Assembly (NCBI GenBank): GCA_029378245.1
Contig: JARKIF010000020.1
Coordinates: 1,054,001-1,118,000, forward strand
Direction of reading: 5' to 3'
Origin: Roridomyces roridus
Taxonomy: Eukaryota > Basidiomycota > Agaricomycetes > Agaricales > Mycenaceae
Length of the DNA: 64,000 nucleotides
Shown here piece by piece: positions 23,616-36,026 of this stretch (position 1 is its first letter; each line of letters starts with the position of its first letter). The notes beneath the pieces were generated by a model that worked only from the letters and a program-made list of their open reading frames with translations, was not told the DNA's origin and ran no database searches. The position numbers and the translations under genes were made by a program.

Positions 23616-24762
23616 GTGTTGGGCTAAACCGCGAGAGCAAAAATAATGAAACTCGTCGAGGGATAGGGAATCCACGGCTCTGACTTCCCAAGTGGGGTCG
23701 CTCCATTTGATACATGCGTCCTTGGTGGATGTTGTAGGGGAAGAAGTCGGACATACCCAAATGGGCGGTTCCGTCATTTCCCGAGGGGCGAATTCAACGC
23801 AGAGCCGGCCTGTTGAACCACGAATCCATAGCGTTTTGTCCTAAAACCACATGAGAAATGGAGCATTTGCCAAAGCTCGAAGCTCGAGACTCACTTCAGC
23901 ACGGCACGTGCGGTGGAGGACGTCACTCACATCCTATATATTTATCGGACAGTGAGACACAGGGATATCCAATAAATTGTCTTACGACGTAATCCGCGGC
24001 CTGGGAGAGTTCAGCTGATGATGAGTGCGATGAAATATACGCACCCAGCATACGTGCAGATAGACATTCACAAGAAAGGCCGGATGATGTAGACGGAGAT
24101 AGTGATCGTATGGCAATAGATCTGTAACCAATGGACCTGAATTTCATGCAGAGAGGTGGAGGAGGGGATATGACCATCTTGAGCAACGACCGCATGCTTT
24201 CCCGAAAAGCTGGACAGACCGAAGATTTGCAGCATACTGGGACGCCTGGTACAGGTAAGCAGTCAGGAGCGGACCCTGTCCCGCTCTCACCAGATGTTGG
24301 CATGTCGTGAGACATATTTGCGGCATTCCTGCGTCAAACGTTCAGCACAGAGAATGTACAGAGTGAGCCAAGAGCGCACCTACTCCGCCGTCTCACCCTC
24401 GTACAAGATCACGGATTTGGGCGAGTCGGCGTTCTGTACCTTGGCGGAAAACACACGACAGGAGGAGCCTCCAGTCTCCCAACCCCGGGAAACTGTCCTG
24501 CAATCTTGATCCATGCGAATCTCCCTGGTGAGGACAATCTCCCATCGAGCGAGTTTCTTGAAGTCTGTCGATGTCATTAGCACCAGCGGACCGCGAAAGA
24601 GGCCCCCAGACCATCTAGAGCAGACGGTGGGGTGATGTGGACGTGACTGGTGAATGTACCGCCGGAGATGCGCGAGTTCTGAGACTGCGGAAAAAAGGCG
24701 CCCGCAAATGTGGATTGACTGAGGGTGTGCTCGGGCGCTTCGACAACGTTGCCTGGGGTTCC

Positions 24763-25348
24763 ATTCACAGGGGGCATCAGCCGTGGCACTTTTTTTCGTG
24801 TGCCAAGGTGGCACTTGGGAGGTAGTTGGCACGCAGTTGCCATGTGGGAGCAAAAGCACGTGCCCCGTGACTTGCTTGATGTGCGTGAGTTCGATTCCAT
24901 GTCCCTGCTCCCATTTTGCTGGCCCAATACATTTGGTGATTATGACCCTCGACGAAGGAGTATAAAATTCATGTAAAATTTCGATAGCAATGGTATGCAC
25001 CCTAAACAAATTTAAGACATGATTGGGGGGACATTGGGGGGTGTCCTTGGGGATTCCTGCACCAGGACCCTTACATTTATGCGGAAAAAAGCAGGACTAC
25101 AGCCTGTGTGTCATTAACCATAATTTTGTGAATCATCAGAGCCCCATGAAACAATGCTCTTCGGCTTCGACTATCCAACAATCTAATGACTTCTGTTGGA
25201 TTATGTAATGCCCGGCTGGTTGTGAAAGCCGGGGAACCGATCAAAATCCCACCGACTGTCCAACTACTGACCAACTACCCGCCAAGTGCCACGCAAGTGC
25301 CACCTTGGCACACGAGGCAAAGTGCCATGGCATTTGCCCCCTGTGAAT
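24763..25348. repeat. inverted-repeat pair at the 5' end of paralog C
   Basis: Arm 24763-24830 (ATTCACAGGGGGCA...GTGTGCCAAGGTGGCACTT) is repeated inversely at 25271-25348. The CAGGGGGCA ends would fit a small hAT-like element, but I find no 8-bp direct duplication. The ATG of paralog C lies inside the left arm. Confidence 0.6.
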
Positions 25349-26718
25349 ATTTTCGCGACCGTCGGTCTTCGACAGTTGGACTGTTGTGTGGGTTCGTGAT
25401 CGTCATCCATGGAGGACCGAGGATGGTGCAAGCAGAAAAGGCGGTGGATCGGCGGCCAGCGAGGATTGATCTGACGGCGGTGCTGTGCCACGTGAGTACT
25501 CAGCTGTCTCCTTTTACTGTACTATTTCAACCGGATCTTCGGTCACGCGTCACAGCGGCGGCTGAAATGAAGGATCAAAATAGGTGTCCCATGTCACAGG
25601 CCTTGTTGCCTGCCTCAAAAGGCAATGATACCATCAAAAACTCCGGGCCGCCTTCGGCGGCCTTCCTTATTTGATGGTTTGACGGAGTGTGAGGCACGAG
25701 TACTCCACAAAACCGAGTTTGTGGATCAGCAACCGTCACCACGTCACGTTGTTACGTTGCTCCTTGTCTCGAGCCGCCTCGCACGCTGGCATCGTCGCCC
25801 TCGGCGCCGCCGTTCTTTTTGCCCACCCTTCCCACCCTTTTTATTATTTGGATACATACTTGACATGTGTTAATGTACTTTACTAACCCACTAACCGTTA
25901 CTGATATTTCACATATTTGACCAGCATACTAACACTTCACTGACCAACATGGGAACAAGCCGGAAGGGTCCCACCCACCCTTCCGCGCTGAAACCCTGTG
26001 TTGCGTCGGGAGCCGAGGCTGCCGCCCCGGCTGATGGTGGCCTCGGCATCCCCCCAAACCCTCTGCTGATTCTGTGTTTGTTTTCTGCCACCCCAGTGCG
26101 AGCGCAATCCACAAAATGGTAATTCGAAGGTTCAAAAAACGAAGGATGAGGGTCACAGGTCACAAGGCACGAAGATCCGGTTGAAATAGTACAGTACCAC
26201 CACGCACGCCTGGCAACGCCAGGCTCTCTAGCGGAGAGGCCACTGGTCTTAGGCTATCCGGGGACTAGAGGAACTTTGTCAGCAGCGAACTGAACTCCAT
26301 CGTCCATCCAGGGACACGCTTGCCGCTCGAGATGGCGTCCAACCCTGCTTCGTCACGTCACCCGTGACCCCGGACTTGCCCCGGACTTGCCCTCCCTTGC
26401 CCTCGACCAGATCAAAGCTCCTCCGCGTCCCAGGATCCTTGTATTGTGTAGCTTCATGAAACTCCTCACGCACACTTCCCGGAATTCTTCAATCCATAAG
26501 GATTCGACGGCTGCCCGTATGCTCGCTTCTCGGCCCGCGTTCTACATACCGCGGGCAGGATGTCTGAATTTGACAATGTTACTCGCAAGTATCCTCGTAT
26601 CCGCCTGCTCCTGAACACTGGTCTTGGGCTATTTACATAATGTTATGGCAGGTGTGCAGCAAACGTGGCGGCCGCTCATAAAAGCTGCGGCCGGGGCGCC
26701 TTGCCCTCCTGGTCCCTC
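25349..26718. other. gene-free stretch with a strong hairpin
   Basis: No supported gene. At 25646-25662 GGCCGCC-TTC-GGCGGCC forms a perfect stem, flanked by outer complementary CCATCAAA (25631) and TTTGATGG (ending 25677). A CATAAAA TATA-like box near 26677 may serve the P450 gene downstream. Confidence 0.5.
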
Positions 26719-28944
26719 ATGTCTTCCCTGCTACTTTCGCTGGCTCTACTCGTCGCAGCGCCTCTGATCATCTTTCGCAGAATCGGCGCTCGGGACAAAG
26801 ACCTTCCCCCTGGACCACCGACCCTTCCAATCATCGGCAACCTCCACATATTCCCCAAGGAATCGACCCATCTTCGGTGGGTTTTCATCCGCCGTTGACC
26901 GACCCACCGAAACAATCTTGAACAGATTCACTGAATGGGCGCGCAAGTACGGCGGCATTTTCTCTGTAAGTGGTTGCCATCGTGTCGTCTCCTCTCAACG
27001 CGTATCCTGACTCTCTACAGCTCAAACTCGGAGCTGGCACCGTAATTGTCATCACCTGCCCTGAGATTGCCCACCAACTGCTGGAGAAACGGAGCGCGAC
27101 CACTGCGGATCGTCCGTCGCTCTACGTAGCTGATCTGGTAACAGGAGGATTGAACATGGGGCTCATTCGTTATGGTAAGAGCAGCTTCCATGCGGCATCC
27201 CCGACTGACAACCGTCTCCGAATTTTAGGTGATACTTGGAGGGCCATGCGCAGAGCCGCTCACTCTATATTAACACCCAAGGCTACCGCGCGGCATTTCC
27301 CAATCCAAATCGCTGAGGCGACCCAGCTGCTATACGACATGCTTTGTACGGCCGAGGTCGGAACATGTTACGCCCGCTGTTAGTGGCTTACCATTCATCA
27401 GTCTTTCAACACGCACATCAAACGCTACTCCAGCTCCGTTATAATGTCAGTTTTACACGGCAAGCGCTCGCCGCGGTATGAGACGCCCGACACTGCGGAC
27501 TTCTTCCGCGTGGAACACGAATGGTCGACTTTCGTTGAACCGGGAGCCACGCCCCCTGTAGATCTAATCCCGATTCTCAAATATGTCCCTGCGCCGCTCG
27601 CAAAGTGGAAGCGCACCGCGGCACGGATTCGGGAAATGCAGCGTGGACTATACCTTCGATTGCTGGCTGGAACCGAGGAAAGAGTACAGCGGGGAGAGCA
27701 CAATGGGAGTTATATGGAGGTGGTCTTGGAAAGACGGCAAGAGTTGGGCCTCGATCGGCATACGGCTGCGTTGAGGCTTCCCAAACATCCTTGTTTTTCA
27801 GATTGCTGACGGACCAGCAGATACCTCGGTGGCAGTCTTGTCGAAGCTGGATCGGAAACGACTTCGTCTTTCCTCAACTCCCTCATCCTCTGCCTGGTCG
27901 CCTATCCCCAAGCTCAGAAGCATGCTCAAGAGGAAATAGATGGAGTCGTCGGTCAAGATCGTCTACCTACTTTGGAAGATTTGCAAAACTTGCCTTATAT
28001 TCGGGCGATCATCCTCGAGGTATGCACATGTTACGCACTGTGCGTTTAATACTGAACTCACACAAGACTCATCGCTTCCGTCCTGTAACCCCACTTCTAC
28101 TTCCTCATGCAACAACGGCTCCAGAAACGGTCCGTTCACCGCGTCGGCCTCGATCGGAGTACTAACGGCGTTCTTTCAGTACAAGAATTATTCCATACCT
28201 GCCGGTAGCACTATATTCGTCAACTACTGTGGGTTGACCCTGACCTTTTTCTACTCCTGTGTTGGTCTGATGAACGCTGCACCAGGGGGGATATCTCATG
28301 ACCCGAGTACGTCTCCATCCAGCGCAACTCGTCTGGCACGTACTGACACTTTCCAGTGCTGTACGATGGCCCGGAAGTGTTCTGCCCAAACCGATATCTA
28401 CTCGCGGACAACGGCACCAAACCGGGGCTGGACAAAAGCAGCATGGGGCCAACTCTTGCGTTTGGCTTCGGACGCGTGAGTCCCCGCTCCAATATCTGTT
28501 GGACTGGGCTCAAACAGCACTCACAGCGGTCATGTCCCGGGATTCATCTCGCAGAAAATTCTATAGTGCGTCTACTGACTCTGCTCATTGCTCCAGCATT
28601 ATCCGAAACGCAAATCGTTTCAGAACATCAATGCCATGAATCTCATCTGGGCCTTCAAATTCGAGCCAGCGCTGGACAAGGATGGCAATGTCATTGAACC
28701 GGACACCTTCGCCTATTCAAAGGTTCGTTTGTCTGTTGAATCAAGTATCACACTGAACAATATTGCCCAGGGAATCACGTGCGAACCACTCCCTTTCAAA
28801 TGTCGCATCACCCCGCGGACAGCCGAGAAGGCTGAGATCATTCGGCGCGAATTTTGGGGTGCGGCGGATACCTTCAAGAAGTTTGAGTTTGGGCTCAGTG
28901 AGGAGGACAAGGAGTTTGTTCTCAGCTCTAGGGATCGCTTTTAG
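26719..28944 (+). CDS. cytochrome P450, 536 aa, intact
   Basis: Thirteen exons in phase: 26719-26876, 26926-26965, 27021-27174, 27229-27356, 27402-27769, 27821-28019, 28067-28129, 28180-28228, 28286-28306, 28357-28475, 28527-28565, 28624-28722 and 28771-28944. The start ATG at 26719 gives a membrane anchor (LLLSLALLVAAPLIIF) and the proline hinge LPPGPPTLPIIGN. I-helix AGSETTS, K-helix E-T-H-R, PERF-like PNRYL and the heme-binding loop FGFGRRSCPG all appear only after splicing, which supports the model. It is an ER-bound haem monooxygenase resembling expanded Agaricomycete P450 families. The substrate is unknown. No redox partner or biosynthetic gene lies next to it. Confidence 0.9.
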
Positions 28945-29106
28945 CTGAAAGGACCTGTCTGTACCGAAATAATAGATCATCGAGCAAAAGGAACGAGTCC
29001 AATCACATGATTGCGGTGTATTCATCAGGGGCGCTGACTCCTGCACTCAGTACGCGTGGCCACCACTTCCACTACGCACTCACTGAATCTCCACTCGCAT
29101 AGAATC

Positions 29107-29190
29107 ATGAGTGTTTCATCTCTCCGAACGCGGCTCACCGAGGTCTCTTCCACCATAGAACGACAAAAGGAGATTCTCCGAGACCTAGAT
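29107..29190 (+). pseudogene. F-box protein N-terminal remnant
   Basis: MSVSSLRTRLTEVSSTIERQ followed by KEILRDL is the usual heptad-rich start of Agaricomycete F-box proteins, but no F-box follows in any frame. It looks like a stranded 5' fragment. Confidence 0.45.
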
Positions 29191-31047
29191 ATCGTCTCAA
29201 ATCTTCGCTGCGTGTCTAAGGGGTGGCGGGGCCTCGACTGGCAGGCCCCGATGGCTGTCGTTCCTGGCGTACAATTGCGCTTTCCACGCCGGCACCACGC
29301 AGTGGAATGCACGCAGTGCCGGTGTCCAGATCGAAACAATAAAGCCGCGCCAGTAGCAATTGCACTTGTGAAGCAGTATGTTTTGATGCAGCTGGTATGC
29401 TGATACGTCCCGACGGTCCGAAGGCGGCATTAGACATATAGATCCAGATACATTCATACATCGGAGGGTAGAACTTTCCGCAGCCAGGTACAATGTCGTG
29501 TCATCAGAATACGGTACCCAGTGCTGGCTAATTGGCCCAGCTACATACTCGATTCCAGGCAACATACGTCCATTGGTGTCAGTCAAACCTTGGATCGACG
29601 GGAAACAAAAGTGTATATCGTTCAGCGACCGCGGCCTGACTGTTTTGGAGGCCGTACGCGGCACGTTTGGCGGTGTGACTTGTCAATCCTTCGAAATTGA
29701 CGGACTGGAGGAATGCAGTTGTTGTAAATAGTGTATTGGTCAGCAAGGAATCGACGGAGGGTAGAGTAGGCTGCTCACGAACCACGAGAAGAGGTACGAG
29801 CAACAAGGGTGTCGGTGGCTCGTAGGACATTGGGCGCCATGATCCGCATTACTCATTGTCCAGAGTTGTGTGTGGGCCTTAGACAGCGTGTATTGAGCTG
29901 ACGGTTCCTATCCGCCCAGATTACGATCAAGGGTCCAAGAGAAAGGGTCTTGAGTCCAAGAAGTACGCGGTGGGCGGGCAGCAAGGGATGGTTTGGGGTC
30001 TGGACGGCGCAGGAGTTACTCCGCATGCTTCCGTGTCTGCCAATCTGGTGCATCGGCAGGATTGCAGTGCAGCCAAGGGGGTACGTGGAGATGACAGACG
30101 TCGGCTGAGGGTTTCAACAAAGAAATTTCATTATGCACTGAAGGCGATGAGACATTCAAAGAATAGAATCGTTCGGGGCAAGAGATTTTCATTCAGGGGA
30201 CAAGGGAGGTCTTTGTCGACTCGGAAGGAAAATATTCCCGAGGTGGGCATCCTGGCGACGTCCAAGCAGGTGCACTAGATGCGTCGGGCCTGGACGCGCC
30301 CACGAGGCAAGGACTAGATGAATTAGTAGCGATCCGGCCGCGTAGGAAGCCAGGACCCGTCTAGCAGCTTGTCTTGCCAGCATCTTCTGGTTATCTTCGT
30401 TTACACGGATGGTTCATAGTGCTGCCAGTGTGCGTCGTTCCAGCCGAGCAGGAGAGCAGAGCGGGAGCTTCAGAAGCAGTGGTGGCGGGCGGTGACAGCC
30501 TGACAGGCGGTCCATCAGGGATTACATAACACTGGACTCCTTGCACCGCTCCTCTTTCTCCTCCCAGTCGGCGCTCGAGTCTGTCCAGGCGTTTCCCCCG
30601 GGGTACCACGACTAAAGTGCTCGCGGATCTGTCAAATCAAGGCCAGGAACTTTGGTTTTGGCCTTTTCTTGGACACGAGGATGTGTCGGGATGTCGAGGA
30701 AACCTGGGGCAGGGAACGCCGTATGTGTCTACGTCAATTGCCGGGCTCTGACTTGCTGAGCGTCTTTTGAGGGTGTTTCGTCTCACGGGTACTGCGTGGA
30801 CCAGGTGGCTCGTCGGATATTGTATACGGCCGCTGGCATCACCGAGGTCTACATCCGACGATAGCCCTGGTCACGCAGATCAGTGCTCTCTCTCTCTCTA
30901 CCCAACGACGTCCGGAATCTACATAGCCAAATGCGCTTGATGAATATCCTGTCGTTCAACCCGCAGGAACGAACAAGGCTACGCCGTCATCAACCCCCCC
31001 TTCTCGGACTGCCGGAACAAACCCCGTGCTAGTTTTTCCAGAATCCG
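29191..31047. other. no clear gene
   Basis: A minus-strand frame at 29197-29664 (155 codons) and another above it (29665-29830) have coding-like composition, but no recognised domain and no convincing joining intron. The rest appears non-coding. Confidence 0.35.
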
Positions 31048-31054
31048 TATAAAA
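31048..31054 (+). promoter_or_regulatory. TATA box of the fruit-body-protein gene
   Basis: TATAAAA 48 bp before the first ATG (31096). Confidence 0.6.
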
Positions 31055-31095
31055 GCCAGCATCACCTTTCGCTGTCGGCATCCCAACTTCCTCCA

Positions 31096-32918
31096 ATGCC
31101 TTCGCCAATGCGCTTCCTCGCGCTTGCTTCTGTCTTCTTGTGTGCGTTTCCCACCCATCCCATCTCTTCCCAGTCATCACTTACCATGGCTACCAGCCGT
31201 CTCTGCCGTCGTGCCTCCTGGCAAGCAAGGAGCCTTGAACCAACCCGTCGATGACACCCCCGCCCCCACTCCCGACAACGACGCCATCGCCGACACGGCC
31301 GGCCAGGTGAACCAAAAGAGCGCCGTCCCCGTTACCGCTGTCCCCAGCGACAACGTCCCGGCCACCACTGTCACTGCTCTCGACGGCGACCTTGTCAACG
31401 CCACTGTCGCCAGTGTTGTTGACTCGAGCAGCCGCCGTCGGAAGCGTCAGAGCTCCCAGCCGGGGGAGTACATCGAGGTCTTTTATCCCCTCGCCCCGGG
31501 CGTTCATGATGCATCCATCGAGGGTACGTGTCCCGCACTTCCGAGGCGATAAAAAACTCACTGACTGGTGCAGGTACGGCTTACTTGACCTACACGGTCG
31601 TGAACAACGCGACGTATAACGTGAAGGACTGTCTCGCGTTCTGCGACAAGGTTGACGGCTGTGGTGTGTTTCGGCCATTTCCATCTTCATCTCATGACCT
31701 GAACGCGCGCGCAGAATTCGTCAACTTGTACTACGAATTCAACAACGAGCTCCTCGACTTTGTCTTCTCCGAAAAGTCCAACCTCAAGTGTGCGGCATAC
31801 GGCGATATCCATACTGCTGCCGAGAAGACCAATTTCGGTGGACAGGCGTCATAACCTCAGGTCCGCCCGTCATAGCGTGTCATATTTATATCTGACTCCA
31901 GTATAGGTCGGCAATGAGACGGTCCCTCTCACGTACATCACGCAGAGCAGTGGTTGGGCAGCCAAGGATCTCACGGACCCTCCGACTCCTGAAGGATTTT
32001 CATTAGTATTTGGACCGACTGGGGGAGCGAACAACGCGCCTGGGGTGCGTCGATCCTTTCTTGTCTTCCTTTCCTCCTCGTCCCCCGTCTTCCTCACTGC
32101 TATTTATCGCCTTACCGTCTCATTTCATCATCGCTGACCTCATGCACAGTACATGGGTTTCGCCTTCCTGGACCGGTACGACCCCGAGGCTTGCGCTGTC
32201 CTGTGTAACGGCCGCGGCTACGACCCAGTCGGCGGCGTGTGCCAATACTTCAACATCTGGCGTGCAGTCGTTGATGGCGTGCCCACGACCTACACTTGCT
32301 CCATGGTGCGTCTCTGCATTGTTCCTTCCAGCTCAGTCTAACCCTCCTCCGCAGTACTACCTCGTCGCAGACAACTCCACCGCAGTGAACTTTGGCCAGG
32401 GCGACCTCGTCGTGACCCTCTCCCGTGGGTATGCCCGCAACTCTGTCGTCATCGACGGCGGTTTCGAGGGGTTCACCGAGTGCGACGACTTCTGCTTCGC
32501 CACCTCGTACACCAACTGGGTCGGCACCTCGCAGGCGGGTGGGGACGAGGATGCGACCATCTTCTTCTTCAACCAGTACGCGCACACTGGGCACGGTTCG
32601 GGCTTGCTTGGCGCGGCGTTTGGCGATGACAGCGACTCGGGGACGCTCACGCCCGCACAACCACTCAAAACCGAGGCTGGACGCAACTACGTCGTGCAGG
32701 TGTTTGTTAACAACGCCTTTTCGAACGCACAGCTCGAGGCGCCGGCGGTTGTGAATGTGCTGTGGAATGGCAAGGTTGTTGGATCGGTTAAGGGATTCCA
32801 GCAGTACACCCCGGAGCAGTTTAATGTTGTTGGGACTGGGTATGATGTTCTTGCGTTTGAGGGTGGTGCGGCGCCGGCTTGGTCGTTCATTGACGATGTG
32901 TTTGTTGCGCTGCTTTGA
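31096..32918 (+). pseudogene. fruit-body-specific secreted protein with one in-frame stop
   Basis: Exons 31096-31141, 31197-31523, 31574-31663, 31715-31860, 31907-32044, 32150-32305 and 32355-32918 would give 488 codons. Splicing creates a signal peptide (MRFLALASVFLSVSA; starts at 31096 and 31108 are both in frame), then PVDDTPAPTPDNDAIADT, a Kex2-type site RRRKR, and long cysteine-containing blocks ending WSFIDDVFVALL. The sequence matches what I know as the Agaricomycete fruit-body-specific protein, probably secreted or wall-associated; its biochemical role is unclear to me. TAA at 31852-31854 interrupts exon 4, where relatives have Tyr (ASYP). No alternative donor rescues the frame. It could be a null allele or a sequencing error. 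Confidence 0.75.
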
Positions 32919-35056
32919 TGGATATGTACTTTTCTTGCGTTCATCGACTTTCATGTATACGAATAGGTCAATGGGGGACTTTGCTGAAAAAGGGTGGTTG
33001 ATTTTGCTACCAGCTTGATGTACTTGCCAGTTGAACAGTGTTGATTTACTTGTGCTCTGCGCGTCCGAGTCGTCCCTGTAGAACTCTTTGCAACGGTACG
33101 TTCACAACTCGAAAGTGCCAATGTACCTCATACAAATCCGACGACCTAGAAGAACGATTCACCTGGACCGTCGTCGATGACGGTGAGTTTGGAATTGACC
33201 GATGTCTACAGTTATCGGAACAGTCCCAGATATGTTGGAAGTTGGACCAAACCGATCACGAGGCTGCGCACAGCCCGTAGTTGAACATGCACGAGGCATG
33301 CCCGAACATAGCCATAGCTGGACTATGGCAACACTCCAACGTTGCTCCACCCGTTGCTATTCCCTATCGTTCTACTAGTTTCTACATGATTCGTACTTTG
33401 TACATTATTTGATCTTTTGTTATAAAAGCCTCGGTATAGGTAGCTTGAACTGCTTTTGAGGGCCATTGCTGTTGCATGGCAATCCGAGTCTGGGGCTGTG
33501 GAATCTGGATTGAGGCGGACCTTTTGTGTTTTGTAAAAGTAGGGCATAAAGACTCGAGAGTGTGAAACTTGGGCATTGACTTTGCACTGTAAGCACCTCA
33601 ATCCTGACGAGCAAGGTGAAAGGTTCATTACACAGGACTGAATTTTCAAACAGAACCGACAGTGGTGTGGACGTAGGACCACTGTCCCAGGCAACCACGG
33701 AGATGACAGCGCGCTGCGTGGACATCGCGGTAGAACAGCACGGGTGACGGACTCGGAGGTCATCAGATTCAAACAGTGAGAGGTGGTGCCTGGTTAGGGG
33801 ACACCGAAAGAAAGCGCGGCCTGGCGGCTGAATCCGTTCTGCTTCTCGGACTCAGTGGAGATTGTAACCGTAGAGACCTAGCCCGGCGGGTAAGATGATA
33901 AGATTCGGGTTCAAGGTGTAAAAGTAAATGACAAGGGCCTACCAAAAGGAGACAAAATGATCGAAAAATTACCTTGAATGGAAATGATCCCACCACCGGC
34001 ACTGACGTCATCGAAAAAGTACGACCCCATTCTTGCGGGAAAACGACCGATAAAGCCGAGCTTAAAAATTTTTAAGACTCGGAATAAACAATTCAATCCC
34101 CCAACTTTCTACAAGATCCCACCCAGATCCACTTCGACAGGGAAGGCGCCTAGACGACTAGAGTATAAGTCAGGACTGCAAGTCGTATGTGCGTGAAACC
34201 TCTAAAAAATCAAGTCTGCGAATCCCCGGAGAAGAGTGCCAAAAGCAATAGGTGAAGTAGTAGAATGGAAAATGTTATTTCCGCTCACGGCGTCTTCATG
34301 GACCAACACCGGATCGAACAGTGATCAGCCAGACAATACTAGTGGATGAGTGACTGAATGCGCGAGCTTGTGCCAGATGTCAAAGTCAGTACTTACTGCA
34401 GTCATACTGACGCGACCCACGGGTCACCCACCTGCGCGGGAGACCCAGAACACTCAGAGTCCACCACAGAATTGAGTCACAATCCATGCATCCCGAATCG
34501 AACGGCGTAAGGGCTGAGTACCGTCTGCATCTAGATCTTGGGGTCAACACTGCTCGACAGTCTACGGCCTGTTCAAGCATGAAAAAGATTGGAGCCATCT
34601 TCAACAAGCACGCTGAATGTCAGAGAAACTGACGATGGAGTGACCTCTATTTCATTGAATACTATGAGGCGAAGCTGCGGGCGCGGCGTGCTCCCGCCCA
34701 AGCGAAGAAGGAAATCATCTGAACGGCAAGCCAACAGCTCCGCGGCTAAACAGCATGCTGATGCACGGAGGAATTTATCGGGTGATTCCAAGAGCGCCGG
34801 GATTTGATCGAGGATAGGGAATTCAAGATTTTTTCCCCAGCCCGTACCCTCTGTCCCAGTTGCTCCAGGACCTCCGTTTCACCAGATGAGTCGATATCGA
34901 GCTTTCACCGGAACTTCATGAGAGTTCATGCCCAACAATGGCGGATAGAAAGACAAAATATAAGGACAGTACCCCGCGGCAGGCCGCAGAACTATGATTG
35001 ACGGCCGATCGCTAAAGCCACAGTTTGGCCACAGTTCTGTCGCCTAGGGATCGGCA
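32919..35056. other. gene-free region
   Basis: Only short, motif-free frames on both strands. No promoter or repeat structure stood out. Confidence 0.5.
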
Positions 35057-35076
35057 CCGTACCGTATACGGTACGG
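35057..35076. repeat. 20-bp perfect palindrome in a TACGG-rich patch
   Basis: CCGTACCGTA followed by its exact reverse complement. Between 35050 and 35130 CCGTA/TACGG words recur many times. Confidence 0.75.
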
Positions 35077-35499
35077 TCGTACTTTACGGCGTAGTACGGC
35101 ATAAATCCGTACCGTAGCCGTCCCGTACTTGGCGCTCGGGAGGGTCCGCGGATCCCGGGGGATGTTGTTGAGTCGTTGAGGCAGCTGGCGGGGGATACGG
35201 GCATGCAGATGTACATTAGGGGTCGCAAACTTTGAGAACTGTAACTGTACGCATGCTAATTGACAAGCCATTTAACACAGGCTCCCAAACTCGGGAAGGT
35301 TCCACTTCCACCAGGGCACCAACAAGGAATCTGTAGCGGGAATTGAATCTTCGGCGTGAGCCACTATCATCCCGATCAGTCGCGTCCTTCGATTGTATTG
35401 ATGGACATACCGTCATGCTCCTGGGCGATATCTGCTTCGTTGAAATCGCATTTCAACCCAGCGGTCGCCACTTTATCACCCATTCATCAGTCGAGCACG

Positions 35500-36026
35500 G
35501 CACTGCATTCCGCCGGGGTGTAGGCACAGGGTTTGCCTATGGGGATAGGCACAGGTAGGCAAACTTACCTGTTTCTCACATTAATTTGGCATCCGAGGGG
35601 CTGAAAGCGCTCGTGGACTTGTTCCGGAGGTCCGTCAACCACTCGAATGCATCCAGGGTTCGGTTGAATCCAGTTTACAGCAAGCTCATCTCACGGCTGT
35701 CAATTTTGGCGCTGCCAGCGGATTTAAGGCTCACCGGCACCACCGGTGCGATTTATGCGATTTATTTTGGACTCTCGGCTATGGGTGATCATGGCAACCA
35801 ACAGGCAACACCCAGAGCTTGTGAATAAGTCGTAGCGAGCACGAGAAAAGCGGTGAGACCAGAAAAGTGGGGTCATGTAGGCACAGCGTAGGCAGAAGGT
35901 AGGCACAGCTAGGCAGAGTTTCGACGTACTCACCTAGGCACAGCCTAAATTGATGTGCCTAGCGGGGTAGGCACCTGTCGGCACAGCTAGAAATAGGTCT
36001 GCCTACACGGTCGCGGAATGCAGTGC
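35500..36026. mobile_element. TAGGCA-rich TIR element (~527 bp)
   Basis: Ends are inverted copies of GCACTGCATTCCGC, then GTGTAGGCA. The interior has many TAGGCA/TGCCTA words. It lies in the intron before the penultimate exon of paralog D. No target duplication was identified. Confidence 0.65.

Larger units (their letters stand above)
20255..24777 (-). pseudogene. expanded-family paralog C, disrupted by a TIR element
   Basis: Exons: 24612-24777, 24380-24564, 24291-24328, 24175-24245, 24045-24121, 23986-24000, 23895-23933, 21131-23840 (contains the insertion), 20965-21095, 20566-20913, 20408-20506 and 20255-20349. Sizes match B (38, 71, 77, 15 and 348 nt; 410 nt for the split exon without the element and one TSD). 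Motifs: GAFFPQSQN, EIRMDQD, LWIRGSTGRLC, DGYLFLCPTEHL and the final PEFGSLC. Defects: a 2293-bp element in the eighth exon, and TAG at 24380-24382 where D has GAG before the donor. The separate 53-nt first exon seen in B and D is missing. Here the 5' end runs into an inverted repeat (24763-25348). Confidence 0.8.

Noticed and set aside
27770..27820. Apparent frameshift in the P450 before AYLGGSLVEAG
   Set aside because: A GTTGAG...CAG intron of 51 bp places both exons in frame, so no lesion is needed.
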